A stretch of 64,000 bases of DNA. It comes from Ignavibacteriota bacterium. GTDB taxonomy: Bacteria; Bacteroidota; Ignavibacteria; SZUA-365. The notes under the pieces are model-generated. The model had not been told where the DNA came from, did not search any database, and saw nothing but the letters and a program-made list of their open reading frames with translations. The stretch is from NCBI GenBank assembly GCA_016218045.1, contig JACRFB010000059.1:62001-126000 (forward strand), given 5' to 3'. Positions 1 to 9,121 of the stretch are shown here, one piece after another; the first letter of the stretch is position 1, and each line of letters opens with the position of its first letter. The translations under genes were made by a program, and so were the position numbers.

Positions 1-553
1 GCTCCGCCTGCGTTTCAACCGCACCCTGCTGCGGCCGCTCTTCTCGCCCGCGGGACAAACGGCCGTGAACGACCGCGTGATCGATCTGGATCTGCCCGCA
101 CAGGCGGATGCACAGGACCACCTTGCCGTGCTGCGCTTTGAAGCCGCGCTCGGAAACGACAGCAGCACCGCGCTATCCATCGACACCATCGAGAGTGTGG
201 GCGGGCGTGTTGATATCGCGGCCGTGCCCGGACGATTCACGCTTGACCGTCTCTGCCGCGAGGGCGGCGTGCGCCTGCTGAATCCCGACGGTGAAATCGC
301 CCTGTATCAGAATACGCCGAATCCGTTTAATCCGCAGACGACCATCACCTACGAGGTGATCGAACAGGCACCGACACGCCTGACCGTACTCGACCGCGCC
401 GGGCGCACCGTGGCTGTGCTTGTGGACGGCCTCGTACCTCCGGGAAAATACTCGGTGGTCTTCGACGCCTCGGCCCACGCAAGCGGCGTGTACATCGCGG
501 TGCTCGAGACAGCGACGCAGGTGCTGACACGATTGATGGTTGTGATGAAATGA
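1..553 (+). CDS. C-terminal part of a secreted protein with a type IX sorting domain (5' end outside window)
   Basis: The reading frame is open from base 2, so the gene begins upstream of the window. The last 80 or so residues form a T9SS type A sorting domain: a conserved entry motif QNTPNPFNPQTTITY, then a beta-sandwich pattern (LTVLDRAGRTVAVLVDG, SGVYIAVLE) and a short hydrophobic/basic end. In known systems this domain directs export across the outer membrane and is cleaved by PorU. The visible upstream part is beta-rich with no recognised domain, so cargo function is unknown. Its stop overlaps the next start (ATGA), suggesting joint translation with the OmpA-family gene. The sorting-domain call is strong; nothing can be said about activity. 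Confidence 0.85.
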   Translation, partial: LRLRFNRTLLRPLFSPAGQTAVNDRVIDLDLPAQADAQDHLAVLRFEAALGNDSSTALSIDTIESVGGRVDIAAVPGRFTLDRLCREGGVRLLNPDGEIALYQNTPNPFNPQTTITYEVIEQAPTRLTVLDRAGRTVAVLVDGLVPPGKYSVVFDASAHASGVYIAVLETATQVLTRLMVVMK

Positions 554-2592
554 CGCGGCTTCGCGGACGTGTGTTCCGGACCGGGCGGCTGCTGCTGCTC
601 TCGGCCGCCTGCGCCTTCGTCTGGCCTGCCGCGCAGGCACAGGACGACACGCTCGCGCGGCATACCTCGTACGGTGTTTTCGGCGGCGCGGGATGGAACC
701 TTCATCGCGCCGATTTCCGCGCGCTGCCCGGCGTGCCTAACTGTTGTCCGTCCTTCACTGAAGGCGGAGGCCTCGGATACGCCGCGGGCGTGTTGACCGA
801 ATTTCCCTTCTCCGCCCGCTGGGCTCTTGCGCTTCGCGCGGGTCTCGCGCAAAGCGGCGCCGTCTTGACCGCACGCGAAGGCACCTATCTCATCGCGGGC
901 GAGGAGACCGTACCGGGGGAATTCGAACATCGGATCGAGATATCCATTTTCAGCGCAGGACTCGAACCCTCCGCAACGTACCGCGTGGCGGGTCCGCTGC
1001 GTGTCCATGCCGGACTGCGCGCGGGGCTCGTGCTGTCGACGCGCTATGAACAGCGCGAGACGATCGTGCTGCCCGTGAACCGCGGCACCTTTCTCGAGAA
1101 CGGCCTGCGCACACGCAACGAAAGCAACGGTGTCATTCCCGAGGCGGGCGCCATGCAGCTTGCCATCAGCGCGGGCCTCAGCGTGGAATTGCCGTTGAAT
1201 GCACGGGGCACCCTGTTCGCCGCGCCGGAGGTATTCGCGAGTTACGCATTGACACCCGTGGTCACCGGCTACGCCTGGCATGCGCACGCCCTGCGCGCCG
1301 GCCTCTCCGTATTCTACCGACGCAAGGACGATCCGCCGCCCCCGCCGCCTCCGCCGCCCCCTCCGCCTCCGCCCGTGCGCGAGCCCGTGCTGGCGGCCGA
1401 GCTGCGCGCTTTCGGCGTCGACGATCAGGGGAAGGACAGTCCGAACGCGCGTGTGCGCATCGAGGAATTCATCGGCGCGCAGATGCGCCCGCTGCTGCCC
1501 TTTGTGTTCTTCGGCGAGAACAGCGACACGATCCCGTCCCGCTACAGGCAGTTGACGCGCGAAAGCGCCGGCGCCTTTCACGTCGGCTTGCTGCACGAGG
1601 CGAATGCGATCGGCGTGCATCACGATGTGCTGAACGTGATCGGCAAGCGGTTGACAGAACATCCCGACGCCGTGATCACGATCACCGGGTGTAATGCCGA
1701 CGAGGGTCCGGAGAAGCGCAACATCGCGCTCTCGCGTCGCAGGGCTGAGCGTGTGCGCGCATATCTGCGCGACGTGTGGGGCATCGGTGACCGCCGCATG
1801 GAAATACGGGTGCGGAATCTGCCCGTCATGAATTCGAGCATCGCCGACGCGGACGGCGCCGAGGAAAACCGCCGCGTGGAGATCAGCGCCGCGGACTGGA
1901 GCATACTGCAGCCCGTGCTGACGCGCGACACCATGCGCCTCGCGACGCGGCCCATCATTCGTTTCCGTCCCACGATCACCGCCGAGTCGGGCCTGGCGTC
2001 ATGGCGCGTGTCCGTGCGGCGCGCGGGCACCGTGGTCGCCTCGTTCGACGGCACGGAGATGCCGCCCGAGGTGTTGAGCTGGGACATCACGGGCCGCGAC
2101 GGCCTCTCGTTCGAAGACACGACGTCGCTCGAGTACAACATGGATGTGACCGACCTGCGCGGAAAGCGTATTGTAACCGAGAGCAGGGGCATCGCCGTGG
2201 ACCGGCTGACCGTGCAGATGAAGCGCACCGAACGCATCGAGGACAAGCTCATCGACCGCTACGCGTTGATCCTGTTCGATTTCAACAGCGCGGAACTGCG
2301 CGGCCCGAACCGCGTGATCGTCGATTCGATTCGCGCGCAGTTGCGCCCGAATTCCACCGTGTTTGTGACGGGGTACAGCGACAGGTCGGGCGAGGAAAAC
2401 TACAACAAGGACCTCAGCGCGCGCCGCGCGCAGGAAGTGCTGCGCACGCTTGGAACGACGAACGGTTTCTCGGCCGGACTCGGTGAAAGCGTGCGCCCCT
2501 ACGACAACGAGTCGCCCGAGGGCCGCACATGCAGCCGCACCGTGCAGGTGCGCGTCGAGACCCCGGTCGCCTACGAACCCGACACGCCGTGA
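550..2592 (+). CDS. Outer membrane protein with two OmpA-like domains
   Basis: This is a 680-aa envelope protein. A signal peptide (about residues 1-31, ending AQAQ) is followed by a beta-rich region to about residue 260 that looks like an outer membrane barrel. A run of about 15 prolines comes next, then two OmpA-type peptidoglycan-binding segments separated by a beta-rich spacer. The first (about 315-450) has the NIALSRRRAERVRAYL helix; the second (about 570-680) has LFDFNSAELRG and NKDLSARRAQEVLRTLG. OmpA domains tether the outer membrane to peptidoglycan; two in one chain is less usual. The first copy shows FVFFGENSDTIP in place of the usual F-x-x-x-S strand. The gene is translationally coupled to both neighbours (ATGA before, GTGA after). 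Role is likely structural; the N-terminal barrel assignment is inference. Confidence 0.85.
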   Translation: MTRLRGRVFRTGRLLLLSAACAFVWPAAQAQDDTLARHTSYGVFGGAGWNLHRADFRALPGVPNCCPSFTEGGGLGYAAGVLTEFPFSARWALALRAGLAQSGAVLTAREGTYLIAGEETVPGEFEHRIEISIFSAGLEPSATYRVAGPLRVHAGLRAGLVLSTRYEQRETIVLPVNRGTFLENGLRTRNESNGVIPEAGAMQLAISAGLSVELPLNARGTLFAAPEVFASYALTPVVTGYAWHAHALRAGLSVFYRRKDDPPPPPPPPPPPPPPVREPVLAAELRAFGVDDQGKDSPNARVRIEEFIGAQMRPLLPFVFFGENSDTIPSRYRQLTRESAGAFHVGLLHEANAIGVHHDVLNVIGKRLTEHPDAVITITGCNADEGPEKRNIALSRRRAERVRAYLRDVWGIGDRRMEIRVRNLPVMNSSIADADGAEENRRVEISAADWSILQPVLTRDTMRLATRPIIRFRPTITAESGLASWRVSVRRAGTVVASFDGTEMPPEVLSWDITGRDGLSFEDTTSLEYNMDVTDLRGKRIVTESRGIAVDRLTVQMKRTERIEDKLIDRYALILFDFNSAELRGPNRVIVDSIRAQLRPNSTVFVTGYSDRSGEENYNKDLSARRAQEVLRTLGTTNGFSAGLGESVRPYDNESPEGRTCSRTVQVRVETPVAYEPDTP

Positions 2593-3044
2593 GCGGCGCC
2601 GGCACCGTGCTGCTGTGCATCGGCAACACGCTGCGCCGCGACGACGGAGCGGCGCACGCGCTCGCCGACCTGCTTGCAGCGCGCGCGGCCGCGGGTCTGC
2701 ACATCGTGCGCGCGTTCCAGCTTCTGCCCGAACACGCGGAACACCTCGCCGCGGCCGCGCGCGCGGTGCTCTGCGACGCCGCACTCCCCGACGGCCGCCC
2801 GCCGCACATCGTCGCGCACACGCCCGATCCCGGCGCCGTGTCCGGACTGCACGGCCCGGGACTTGACGCGCTCGCGGCGCTCGCGCTCACAGTGTACGGA
2901 CGTTGCGCGGATCTCTTCGTGTGCAGCATCCCCTGCCACGATTTCTCACACGGCGAAGGACTCAGCCCCGAGGCCCGCACAAACGTCGCCGCCGCCGCGG
3001 TCCTGCTCGGTCAATTTCTCGATGCGGAGCATGGTCATGCCTGA
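2589..3044 (+). CDS. HyaD/HycI-like hydrogenase maturation protease family protein
   Basis: I chose GTG at 2589 (151 aa), which overlaps the preceding stop as GTGA. A longer reading frame exists upstream but would run inside the OmpA gene and lacks homology-like sequence. The start reads LLCIGNTLRRDDGAAHALAD, matching the G-x-G-N-x-L-x-x-D-D-G signature of nickel-hydrogenase C-terminal processing proteases. The rest is Ala/Leu rich with conserved-looking HxP and CHD stretches. In known systems this endopeptidase removes a C-terminal tail of the hydrogenase large subunit after nickel insertion. No hydrogenase gene lies in this window, so either the partner is elsewhere or the protein processes something else. 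The family fold is likely; the substrate is unknown. Confidence 0.7.
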   Translation: MSGAGTVLLCIGNTLRRDDGAAHALADLLAARAAAGLHIVRAFQLLPEHAEHLAAAARAVLCDAALPDGRPPHIVAHTPDPGAVSGLHGPGLDALAALALTVYGRCADLFVCSIPCHDFSHGEGLSPEARTNVAAAAVLLGQFLDAEHGHA

Positions 3045-6015
3045 CATCGCACGACACACCACCGCCCGCACCCTCCCCCTTGTGCGTGTGCTCGCGGCGC
3101 TGCTCATAACTCTCTGCGTCGCGGCGCCGGCTCATGCGCAGAAGCTCTCGTTCCACGGCTACTCCGTCCGCGACGGCCTCCCCAGCAATTACATCACCTA
3201 TTTCGCACAGGACTCGGACGGCTACCTCTGGATCGCCACACCCGACGGCATCGCGCGCTTCGACGGCATCAACTGGCGCGTATGGACTACGGACCATGGT
3301 CTACCCGACAACTACGCCCATGCCATCGCCATCGCGCCCGGAGCAACAAAGGACGTGTACATCGGCACGCTCCGCGGTCTCTGCCGCATGCGCGACGGTC
3401 GCATCGAGCGCGTACGGCTCGGTGTGTCGCAGGAATCCAACTGGGTGCGCGACCTGCATTTCGACGCGGCGGGCACGCTGTGGGCTGCGACCGCCGACGG
3501 ACTGTACCGCTACGACAACAGCCGCGCAACGCGCGTCGCCCCCGAGGGTTTGTCCCCGAACTGCGCGCGCGTGCACAGCACCCCTGATGGAGCGTTATGG
3601 GTGTTGGGTCCCGCGGGTCTGTACCGCTACGATCCACGTGTGCGCGCCGGTCAGCTCATCGATTCGTCGCGCGGTTCGTACGCGGGTGCCAACGGTATGC
3701 ACATCGATGGTGACGGGCACATCTTCGTTTTCTCCCGCGACAGCACGATACTCGAATTCCGCGAGAACAGGTTCTACCGCAGGCACGACTTCAAACCCGT
3801 GCAACCCCTGTCGATGACACACGACGATCACGGGCATGTGTGGGTCGCGACGTCCAACGGTCTCTACTTCGCGACGTCCATCGACAAACTGGATCCCGTC
3901 GACATGATACGCTACGGCACGGAGAACGGACTGCTCGCCGATGGATTGAACAGCGCATTTTTCGACCGTGAAAAAAATCTGTGGTTCGGCACCGAAGGAC
4001 GGGGCATGATGAAGCTGGAAGACGCGCACATCATGATCTTCGACGGCGTGGACCTGACAGGCAAGGGCGTCAGCGACCGCGACGGACATGTGTGGGTCTC
4101 CTCCCGTGCCGGCCTCTGGGAGTTCTGGAATTCGAGCACCGGGTGGCGTCGCTTCCTGCACACCATCCGACCCGAGTGGGGTCCGCGATTTCCCTTCCAT
4201 CTCGAACTCGATCATCGCGGTGATCTCTGGGCCGCCTTCGACGGGGGCGGCATCACGTGTTTCGATGTGCGCGTGAAAACGCCCGGAGGCACCGCCCTGC
4301 GTGTGAAACGGCGCGTGCTGCCCGCGCCCGGACTGCCCGTCCCCGGATCCTTCGTCTTCGCCATCGACACGGCCGACCGCATCTACTACGGCGTGCCGAA
4401 TCAGGGCATCGTGATCGCGTCGGTGCGCGGACCGGTGCGCCTCATCGCGCATCTCACCGATTCCTCCCGCGTTCCGTTGAATGTGTACAGCATGCATGTG
4501 GACGAGAGCGGCACCGTGTGGTGCGGCGGAGTCAACGGCAAACTCTCGGGCATCACCTTCTTCAACGAGAGGAAACCGAGCATCATGACCATCGGCCCCA
4601 ACGACGGGCTGCCGCCGAGTGTGATCCGCGCGATACTGCGACGCCGTGAAAACATGTGGATTGGCACGTCTTCGAATGGCTTCGGTTTGATCGAACACGG
4701 CAAGGTGATTCCCTACACGACAAGCAACGGACTCATCGCCGACCGCGTCTGGTGTTTTGCCGCGGGTCATGACGGCCGCATCTGGATCGGGACGCAGCTC
4801 GGACTCGCGTCGGTATCGGAAAAGAAACCCAAGTTTTTTGAATACAATCAGGACCTCACCGACAGCCCCGTGTATTCCTGCGGCATCCGCCCCGACGGCA
4901 GTCTGTGGGCAGCGACGCGGTTTGCGGTGACGATCTACGACTACCTGCGCGCATCGAAGGACTCGCTCGCTCCCGACATCACCATCACACGATTCCTGGT
5001 GAACGGAAGCGACCGTACACATCGTGGCCGTCTCGCGCTGTCGGCGTCGGAGAACAGTTGCCGCATCGAATTCACCTGTGTCACCATGAGACAGCCCGAG
5101 GACGTGCGTTTCGAGTACCGCCTCGAGGGCGTCGACACGGCGTGGCAGCAGACGCGCGAGCGAAGCGTCACGCTCGCAGCGCTGCTTCCCGGCGAATATG
5201 TGTTCTACGTGCGCTCGGTCCGCGCCAACGGCGTGCAAAGCGTCGTGCCGGCGCGTATCGCGTTCGAAATCGGCCGCCCCTTCTGGCAGCAGGCATGGTT
5301 CATTCTGGTGATGCTGCTGCTCGTGAGTGCGGGTGTGTATGTGCCTCTGCGTGCCCGTGTCACACGGCTCCTCGAGATCGAGCGCATACGCGCGCGCATT
5401 GCCGCGGATCTGCACGACGACATCGGCTCGGGTCTGACGCGCATCGCGCTGATGACCGAGGTGCTCATGCGGCAGATGATGGGCGCGCGTGGGACGTCCG
5501 CCGGGATGAGCGCAACGCCGGGACTGCTCGAACCACTGCAACGCATCGGCGCAATTTCGCGCGAGCTGGTCGACGGCATGACCGATGTGGTGTGGTCCAT
5601 CGATCCGCGCAACGACGCGTTTTCCAAACTCATGCAGCGCATCAAGGTGCACGCGGTGGAAGTGTGCGAAGCGCGCGACATCAGTCTGCACTTCGATGTG
5701 CCGCCGGTGCCGGGTGATCCATCGCCAGGATCGGACGTGAGCCGTGCGCTGTTGCTTGTCGCGAAGGAAGCCCTGCAGAACATCGTCAAACACGCCGACG
5801 CGACGCAGATCCACATCCGGCTCTGCATCTGCGAGCGCGACTGGCAGCTCAGCATCTCCGACAACGGACGCGGTTTCGACGAATCCACGCTCTCGCGCAT
5901 CAACGGACTCGAGAACATGCGTTCCCGTTTACGGAAGAGCGGCGGCCGACTCGAGATCACATCCGCGCCCGGCCGCGGTACACACATCGAGGCGCGCCTG
6001 CCACTGCGCGGATAA
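3031..6015 (+). CDS. Sensor histidine kinase with periplasmic beta-propeller repeats (HisKA_3 type)
   Basis: The start is ATG 3031 (994 aa) or 3037, overlapping the end of the upstream gene. A signal-anchor/signal peptide ends at AHAQ (about residue 36). The periplasmic part (about 37-650) contains repeated reg_prop propeller motifs (DGLPSNYI, DGYLWIATPDGIARFDG, DHGLPDN, MWIGTSSNGFG). A Y_Y_Y-like domain (about 660-745) ends FYVRSV. One membrane helix lies near 751-775, followed by a HisKA_3 dimerisation helix with phosphoacceptor H795 in DLHDDIGSGLTRI. A HATPase domain follows (KEALQNIVKHADA, DNGRGFD, GLENMRSRL). This architecture is typical of Bacteroidota sensors of external polymers or envelope state. 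The response regulator downstream is the obvious partner; the ligand is unknown. Confidence 0.93.
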   Translation: MVMPDIARHTTARTLPLVRVLAALLITLCVAAPAHAQKLSFHGYSVRDGLPSNYITYFAQDSDGYLWIATPDGIARFDGINWRVWTTDHGLPDNYAHAIAIAPGATKDVYIGTLRGLCRMRDGRIERVRLGVSQESNWVRDLHFDAAGTLWAATADGLYRYDNSRATRVAPEGLSPNCARVHSTPDGALWVLGPAGLYRYDPRVRAGQLIDSSRGSYAGANGMHIDGDGHIFVFSRDSTILEFRENRFYRRHDFKPVQPLSMTHDDHGHVWVATSNGLYFATSIDKLDPVDMIRYGTENGLLADGLNSAFFDREKNLWFGTEGRGMMKLEDAHIMIFDGVDLTGKGVSDRDGHVWVSSRAGLWEFWNSSTGWRRFLHTIRPEWGPRFPFHLELDHRGDLWAAFDGGGITCFDVRVKTPGGTALRVKRRVLPAPGLPVPGSFVFAIDTADRIYYGVPNQGIVIASVRGPVRLIAHLTDSSRVPLNVYSMHVDESGTVWCGGVNGKLSGITFFNERKPSIMTIGPNDGLPPSVIRAILRRRENMWIGTSSNGFGLIEHGKVIPYTTSNGLIADRVWCFAAGHDGRIWIGTQLGLASVSEKKPKFFEYNQDLTDSPVYSCGIRPDGSLWAATRFAVTIYDYLRASKDSLAPDITITRFLVNGSDRTHRGRLALSASENSCRIEFTCVTMRQPEDVRFEYRLEGVDTAWQQTRERSVTLAALLPGEYVFYVRSVRANGVQSVVPARIAFEIGRPFWQQAWFILVMLLLVSAGVYVPLRARVTRLLEIERIRARIAADLHDDIGSGLTRIALMTEVLMRQMMGARGTSAGMSATPGLLEPLQRIGAISRELVDGMTDVVWSIDPRNDAFSKLMQRIKVHAVEVCEARDISLHFDVPPVPGDPSPGSDVSRALLLVAKEALQNIVKHADATQIHIRLCICERDWQLSISDNGRGFDESTLSRINGLENMRSRLRKSGGRLEITSAPGRGTHIEARLPLRG

Positions 6016-6034
6016 ACTGCACGTTTGTGCAGTT
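6015..6034. other. Perfect inverted repeat at the kinase stop codon
   Basis: AACTGCAC, loop GTTT, GTGCAGTT: an 8-bp perfect stem starting on the last base of the kinase stop codon. There is no U-tract behind it, so it could be an operator or a weak transcript-processing hairpin between kinase and regulator genes rather than a terminator. Function is inferred only from symmetry. Confidence 0.4.
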
Positions 6035-6079
6035 GATAGGCCCGGCGCCTCCGCGTAGATTGCGTGCTGCCCCCCGAAC

Positions 6080-6769
6080 ATGCCCAGCGCTCCAGAGGAA
6101 TACACCGTGCCCGTGGACGATCAGAAACGACACGACGAAATTATAAAGGTCGCCATCATCGATGACGATGAGGACATCCGCAATGGCCTCGGCTGGGTCA
6201 TCGAATTCTCCGATGGCTACGTGCTCACCGGCACCTACAAGAGTTGCGCCGACGCGCTGGAGCACATCGAGGAAAACCTCCCCGACGTGGTATTGATGGA
6301 CATCGGTCTGCCCGGACGCAGCGGCATCGAATGTGTGCGCGCGTTGAAGGAGGCATTTCCCGCCGTGCAGGTGATCATGCAGACGGTGTACAGCGACGAC
6401 GACAAGATCTTCGAATCGCTGCGCGCAGGCGCCGTCGGATACATCCTGAAAAAGACCCCCACCGTCAGCGTGCTGCAGGCGGTGAGCGACGCGCATGCGG
6501 GCGGCGCGCCCATGTCGGGCGAGATCGCGAGGAAGGTGCTCACTTTTTTCCAGACGCCGAAGGAAGACGACGGCATGGCGTCGCTCTCCGCCCGCGAGAC
6601 CGACGTGCTCGAGGCGTTGGTGGAAGGCCACAGCTACAAGGCCATCGCGGAGAAACTGTTTGTCTCCGTGCACACCGTGCGTTTCCACCTGCACAACATT
6701 TACGAGAAGCTCCACGTCAACTCCCGCGCCGAGGCCGTCGCAAAATTGATGAAACACCGCAGGGCCTGA
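6080..6769 (+). CDS. LuxR/NarL-family response regulator
   Basis: This 229-aa cytoplasmic regulator has a receiver domain after a short N-terminal extension: acidic residues in AIIDDDEDIR, phospho-acceptor D74 in VVLMDIGLPG, a conserved T/S position (MQTVYSDD) and lysine in YILKKTP. The C-terminal LuxR helix-turn-helix (about residues 170-225) reads LSARETDVLEALVEGHSYKAIA then VSVHTVRFHLHNIYEKL. It lies 64 bases after the sensor kinase gene on the same strand and pairs with its HisKA_3 type, so phosphotransfer from that kinase is likely. Targets are unknown. The ATG at 6080 is used; a later start would still keep the full receiver domain. Confidence 0.95.
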   Translation: MPSAPEEYTVPVDDQKRHDEIIKVAIIDDDEDIRNGLGWVIEFSDGYVLTGTYKSCADALEHIEENLPDVVLMDIGLPGRSGIECVRALKEAFPAVQVIMQTVYSDDDKIFESLRAGAVGYILKKTPTVSVLQAVSDAHAGGAPMSGEIARKVLTFFQTPKEDDGMASLSARETDVLEALVEGHSYKAIAEKLFVSVHTVRFHLHNIYEKLHVNSRAEAVAKLMKHRRA

Positions 6770-6847
6770 TGCGCGACGCGCACCCGCATCGTCATCCCCG
6801 TTCGCGGTTTCCCGCGCCCCGTCATACCTCCATTCGCCGAAGTGCCG

Positions 6848-6872
6848 TATATTAGAGAATTCGAATTCTCTA
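6848..6872 (+). promoter_or_regulatory. glgB promoter element overlapping a perfect 20-bp palindrome
   Basis: A TATATTAG -7-like box (6848-6855) overlaps a perfect palindrome TAGAGAATTC/GAATTCTCTA (6853-6872), which ends 14 bases before the glgB ATG. The AT-rich symmetric site in a GC-rich chromosome looks like an operator for a dimeric repressor that would block initiation or early elongation at glgB. The symmetry is seen directly; regulator identity is unknown. Confidence 0.55.
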
Positions 6873-6886
6873 TCCGGGATCCGCGC

Positions 6887-9112
6887 ATGAAAACCACCGC
6901 CTCCGTCGAGGATGTCTTTCGTATCATCTACACCGAGCACCACGATCCGTACACCGTGCTCGGCATACACAGGATATCTCTGCGAAAGAAACCCTCCGTG
7001 GCCGTGCGGGCCTTTCTTCCCGCGGTCGTGCAGGCATGGGTCGTGCGCGAGGGCGAAAACGGCGCACGCGTCGAAACGGTGATGGAACGTGTCCATGCGG
7101 AGGGCTTTTTTGAAGCGGTGTTCAAGGGCGAATCCGACGTGTTCCCCTACATGCTCAAGACCGTCGGCTACGACGAAGAGGAACGGGTCTTCCACGATTC
7201 TTACGCCTTCCTGCCGCAACTGACGGACTTCGACCTGCATCTCTTCAACGAGGGCAATCACTACAAGATCTACAACAAACTCGGCGCGCACTATGTGGAG
7301 ATCAACGGCATCGGGGGCATTGAATTCGCCGTCTGGGCTCCGAACGCGCGCAGCGTCAGTGTAATCGGATCGTTCAACAATTGGGACCGCCGTATGCACG
7401 CGATGCGTGTGCTTGGCGGCTCCGGCGTGTGGGAGATATTTATTCCCGGGCTGGACGCGGGCGAGTTGTACAAGTTCGAAATCAAATCGAAGGACGGATA
7501 CGTCCTCGACAAGACCGATCCGTTCGCAGCGGCGATGGAAGTGCGCCCGCGTACCGCATCGCTCACGCACCGCAGTTATCATACCTGGGACGATGCGGCA
7601 TGGATGAAACAGCGCCGGGGCACCGATGCGGCCAACACGCCGATGTCGATTTACGAGGTGCATCTCGGTTCCTGGCGCAGACCCGAAAAGCACAATCCCG
7701 AACATGCGCTGTTCGGCGGCGTGACCTATCGCGGCATGGCCCCGCAGCTCGCGGCGTATGTGAAGGAGATGGGCTACACACACATCGAATTGCTGCCGAT
7801 CATGGAGCACCCCTTCGACGGCTCGTGGGGCTACCAGGTGACCGGCTACTACGCGCCGAGCAGCAGATTCGGATCGCCCGATGATTTCCGCTGGTTCATC
7901 GACTTCATGCATCGCGAGGGCATCGGTGTCATTCTCGACTGGGTGCCGGCGCATTTCCCGAAGGATCAGCACGCCCTCGGACGTTTCGACGGCACCGCCC
8001 TGTTCGAACACGCCGATCCGCGCAAGGGCGAGCACATGGACTGGGGCACGTTCATCTTCAACTATGGGCGCAACGAGGTGCGCAATTTCCTCATCGCGAA
8101 CGCCCTGTACTGGATCGACGAATTCCATATTGACGGCCTGCGCATCGATGCCGTCGCCTCGCTGCTGTACCTCGATTATTCGCGCAAGGAAGGCGAGTGG
8201 ATCCCCAACGAATTCGGCGGCCGCGAAAATCTCGAGGCAATTAACTTCCTGCGCCAGCTCAACTGGGCCGTCCGCGTCAATCATCCCGGCGCCATCGTCA
8301 TCGCGGAAGAATCGACATCCTTCACCGGTGTGACACATCCTGCCGACAGCAACGGCCTCGGCTTCGATTTCAAATGGAACATGGGCTGGATGCACGACAT
8401 GCTCGAGTATTTCCAGAAGGATCCCCTCTTCCGCAGATACCATCACAACAATCTGACCTTCGGCCTCCTCTACGCGTTCACCGAACAATTCCTGCTTCCG
8501 ATTTCACACGACGAGGTGGTGCACGGCAAGGGTTCGCTCATCGGCAAGATGCCGGGCGACTACTGGCAGCGTTTCGCAAACATGCGCGCCTTCCTCGGCT
8601 TCATGTACGCGCACCCGGGCAAGAAGCTGCTGTTCATGGGTCAGGAGTTCGGCCAGTGGAATGAATGGAATCATGACGACGAACTCGACTGGAATCTGCT
8701 TGCCTTCGACGCACACCGCCAGTTGCAGACGTGGGTGAAGGACCTCAACACCCTCTACCGCAACGAACCCGCCCTGTTCGAGATCGACACATCATGGCAG
8801 GGTTTCGCGTGGATCGATTTGCACGACGCGAATCACAGCATGCTGTCGTTCGAGCGCGTCGCGCGCAACGGTGAACGTGTCGTCGTCGTCTGCAATTTCA
8901 CGCCGACCGTGCATGAGCATTACCGGCTGGGCGTCAGCGAGCCGGGAGTGTACCGCGAGCTGCTGAACAGCGACTCCGAGTTTTACGGCGGCAGCGGTGT
9001 GGGCAACGGCGGAGCGGCGAGCACGGACGATGTTCCGCACCACGACAGACAGCAGTCGCTGCTTCTGCGTGTGCCGCCGTTGGGCGTCCTGTTTCTGAAG
9101 AGGAACGACTGA
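6887..9112 (+). CDS. glgB: 1,4-alpha-glucan (glycogen) branching enzyme
   Basis: This enzyme makes alpha-1,6 branches in glycogen. ATG 6887 gives 741 aa, close to the E. coli length (728). An in-frame GTG at 6842 would place the palindrome inside the coding region, so I prefer the ATG. Order: an N-terminal beta module (HDPYTVLG), a CBM48 module (FAVWAPNARSVSVIGSFNNW, about 140-240), then a GH13 barrel. Catalytic residues are visible in GLRIDAVASLLYLDYSRK (nucleophile Asp), IVIAEESTSF (acid Glu) and LPISHDEVVHGKGSL (transition-state Asp). GYQVTGYYAPSSRFGSP is a branching-enzyme hallmark. A C-terminal beta domain ends the protein. The convergent neighbour is the debranching enzyme, so the pair covers glycogen build-up and breakdown. 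Confidence 0.97.
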   Translation: MKTTASVEDVFRIIYTEHHDPYTVLGIHRISLRKKPSVAVRAFLPAVVQAWVVREGENGARVETVMERVHAEGFFEAVFKGESDVFPYMLKTVGYDEEERVFHDSYAFLPQLTDFDLHLFNEGNHYKIYNKLGAHYVEINGIGGIEFAVWAPNARSVSVIGSFNNWDRRMHAMRVLGGSGVWEIFIPGLDAGELYKFEIKSKDGYVLDKTDPFAAAMEVRPRTASLTHRSYHTWDDAAWMKQRRGTDAANTPMSIYEVHLGSWRRPEKHNPEHALFGGVTYRGMAPQLAAYVKEMGYTHIELLPIMEHPFDGSWGYQVTGYYAPSSRFGSPDDFRWFIDFMHREGIGVILDWVPAHFPKDQHALGRFDGTALFEHADPRKGEHMDWGTFIFNYGRNEVRNFLIANALYWIDEFHIDGLRIDAVASLLYLDYSRKEGEWIPNEFGGRENLEAINFLRQLNWAVRVNHPGAIVIAEESTSFTGVTHPADSNGLGFDFKWNMGWMHDMLEYFQKDPLFRRYHHNNLTFGLLYAFTEQFLLPISHDEVVHGKGSLIGKMPGDYWQRFANMRAFLGFMYAHPGKKLLFMGQEFGQWNEWNHDDELDWNLLAFDAHRQLQTWVKDLNTLYRNEPALFEIDTSWQGFAWIDLHDANHSMLSFERVARNGERVVVVCNFTPTVHEHYRLGVSEPGVYRELLNSDSEFYGGSGVGNGGAASTDDVPHHDRQQSLLLRVPPLGVLFLKRND

Positions 9113-9121
9113 CGCCGCGTG

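Noticed and set aside
5957-8488. Long minus-strand open frame (843 codons) opposite the response regulator and glgB
   Set aside because: It mirrors strongly supported genes, has Arg/His/Val-rich composition without motifs, and arises from GC-rich codon bias.
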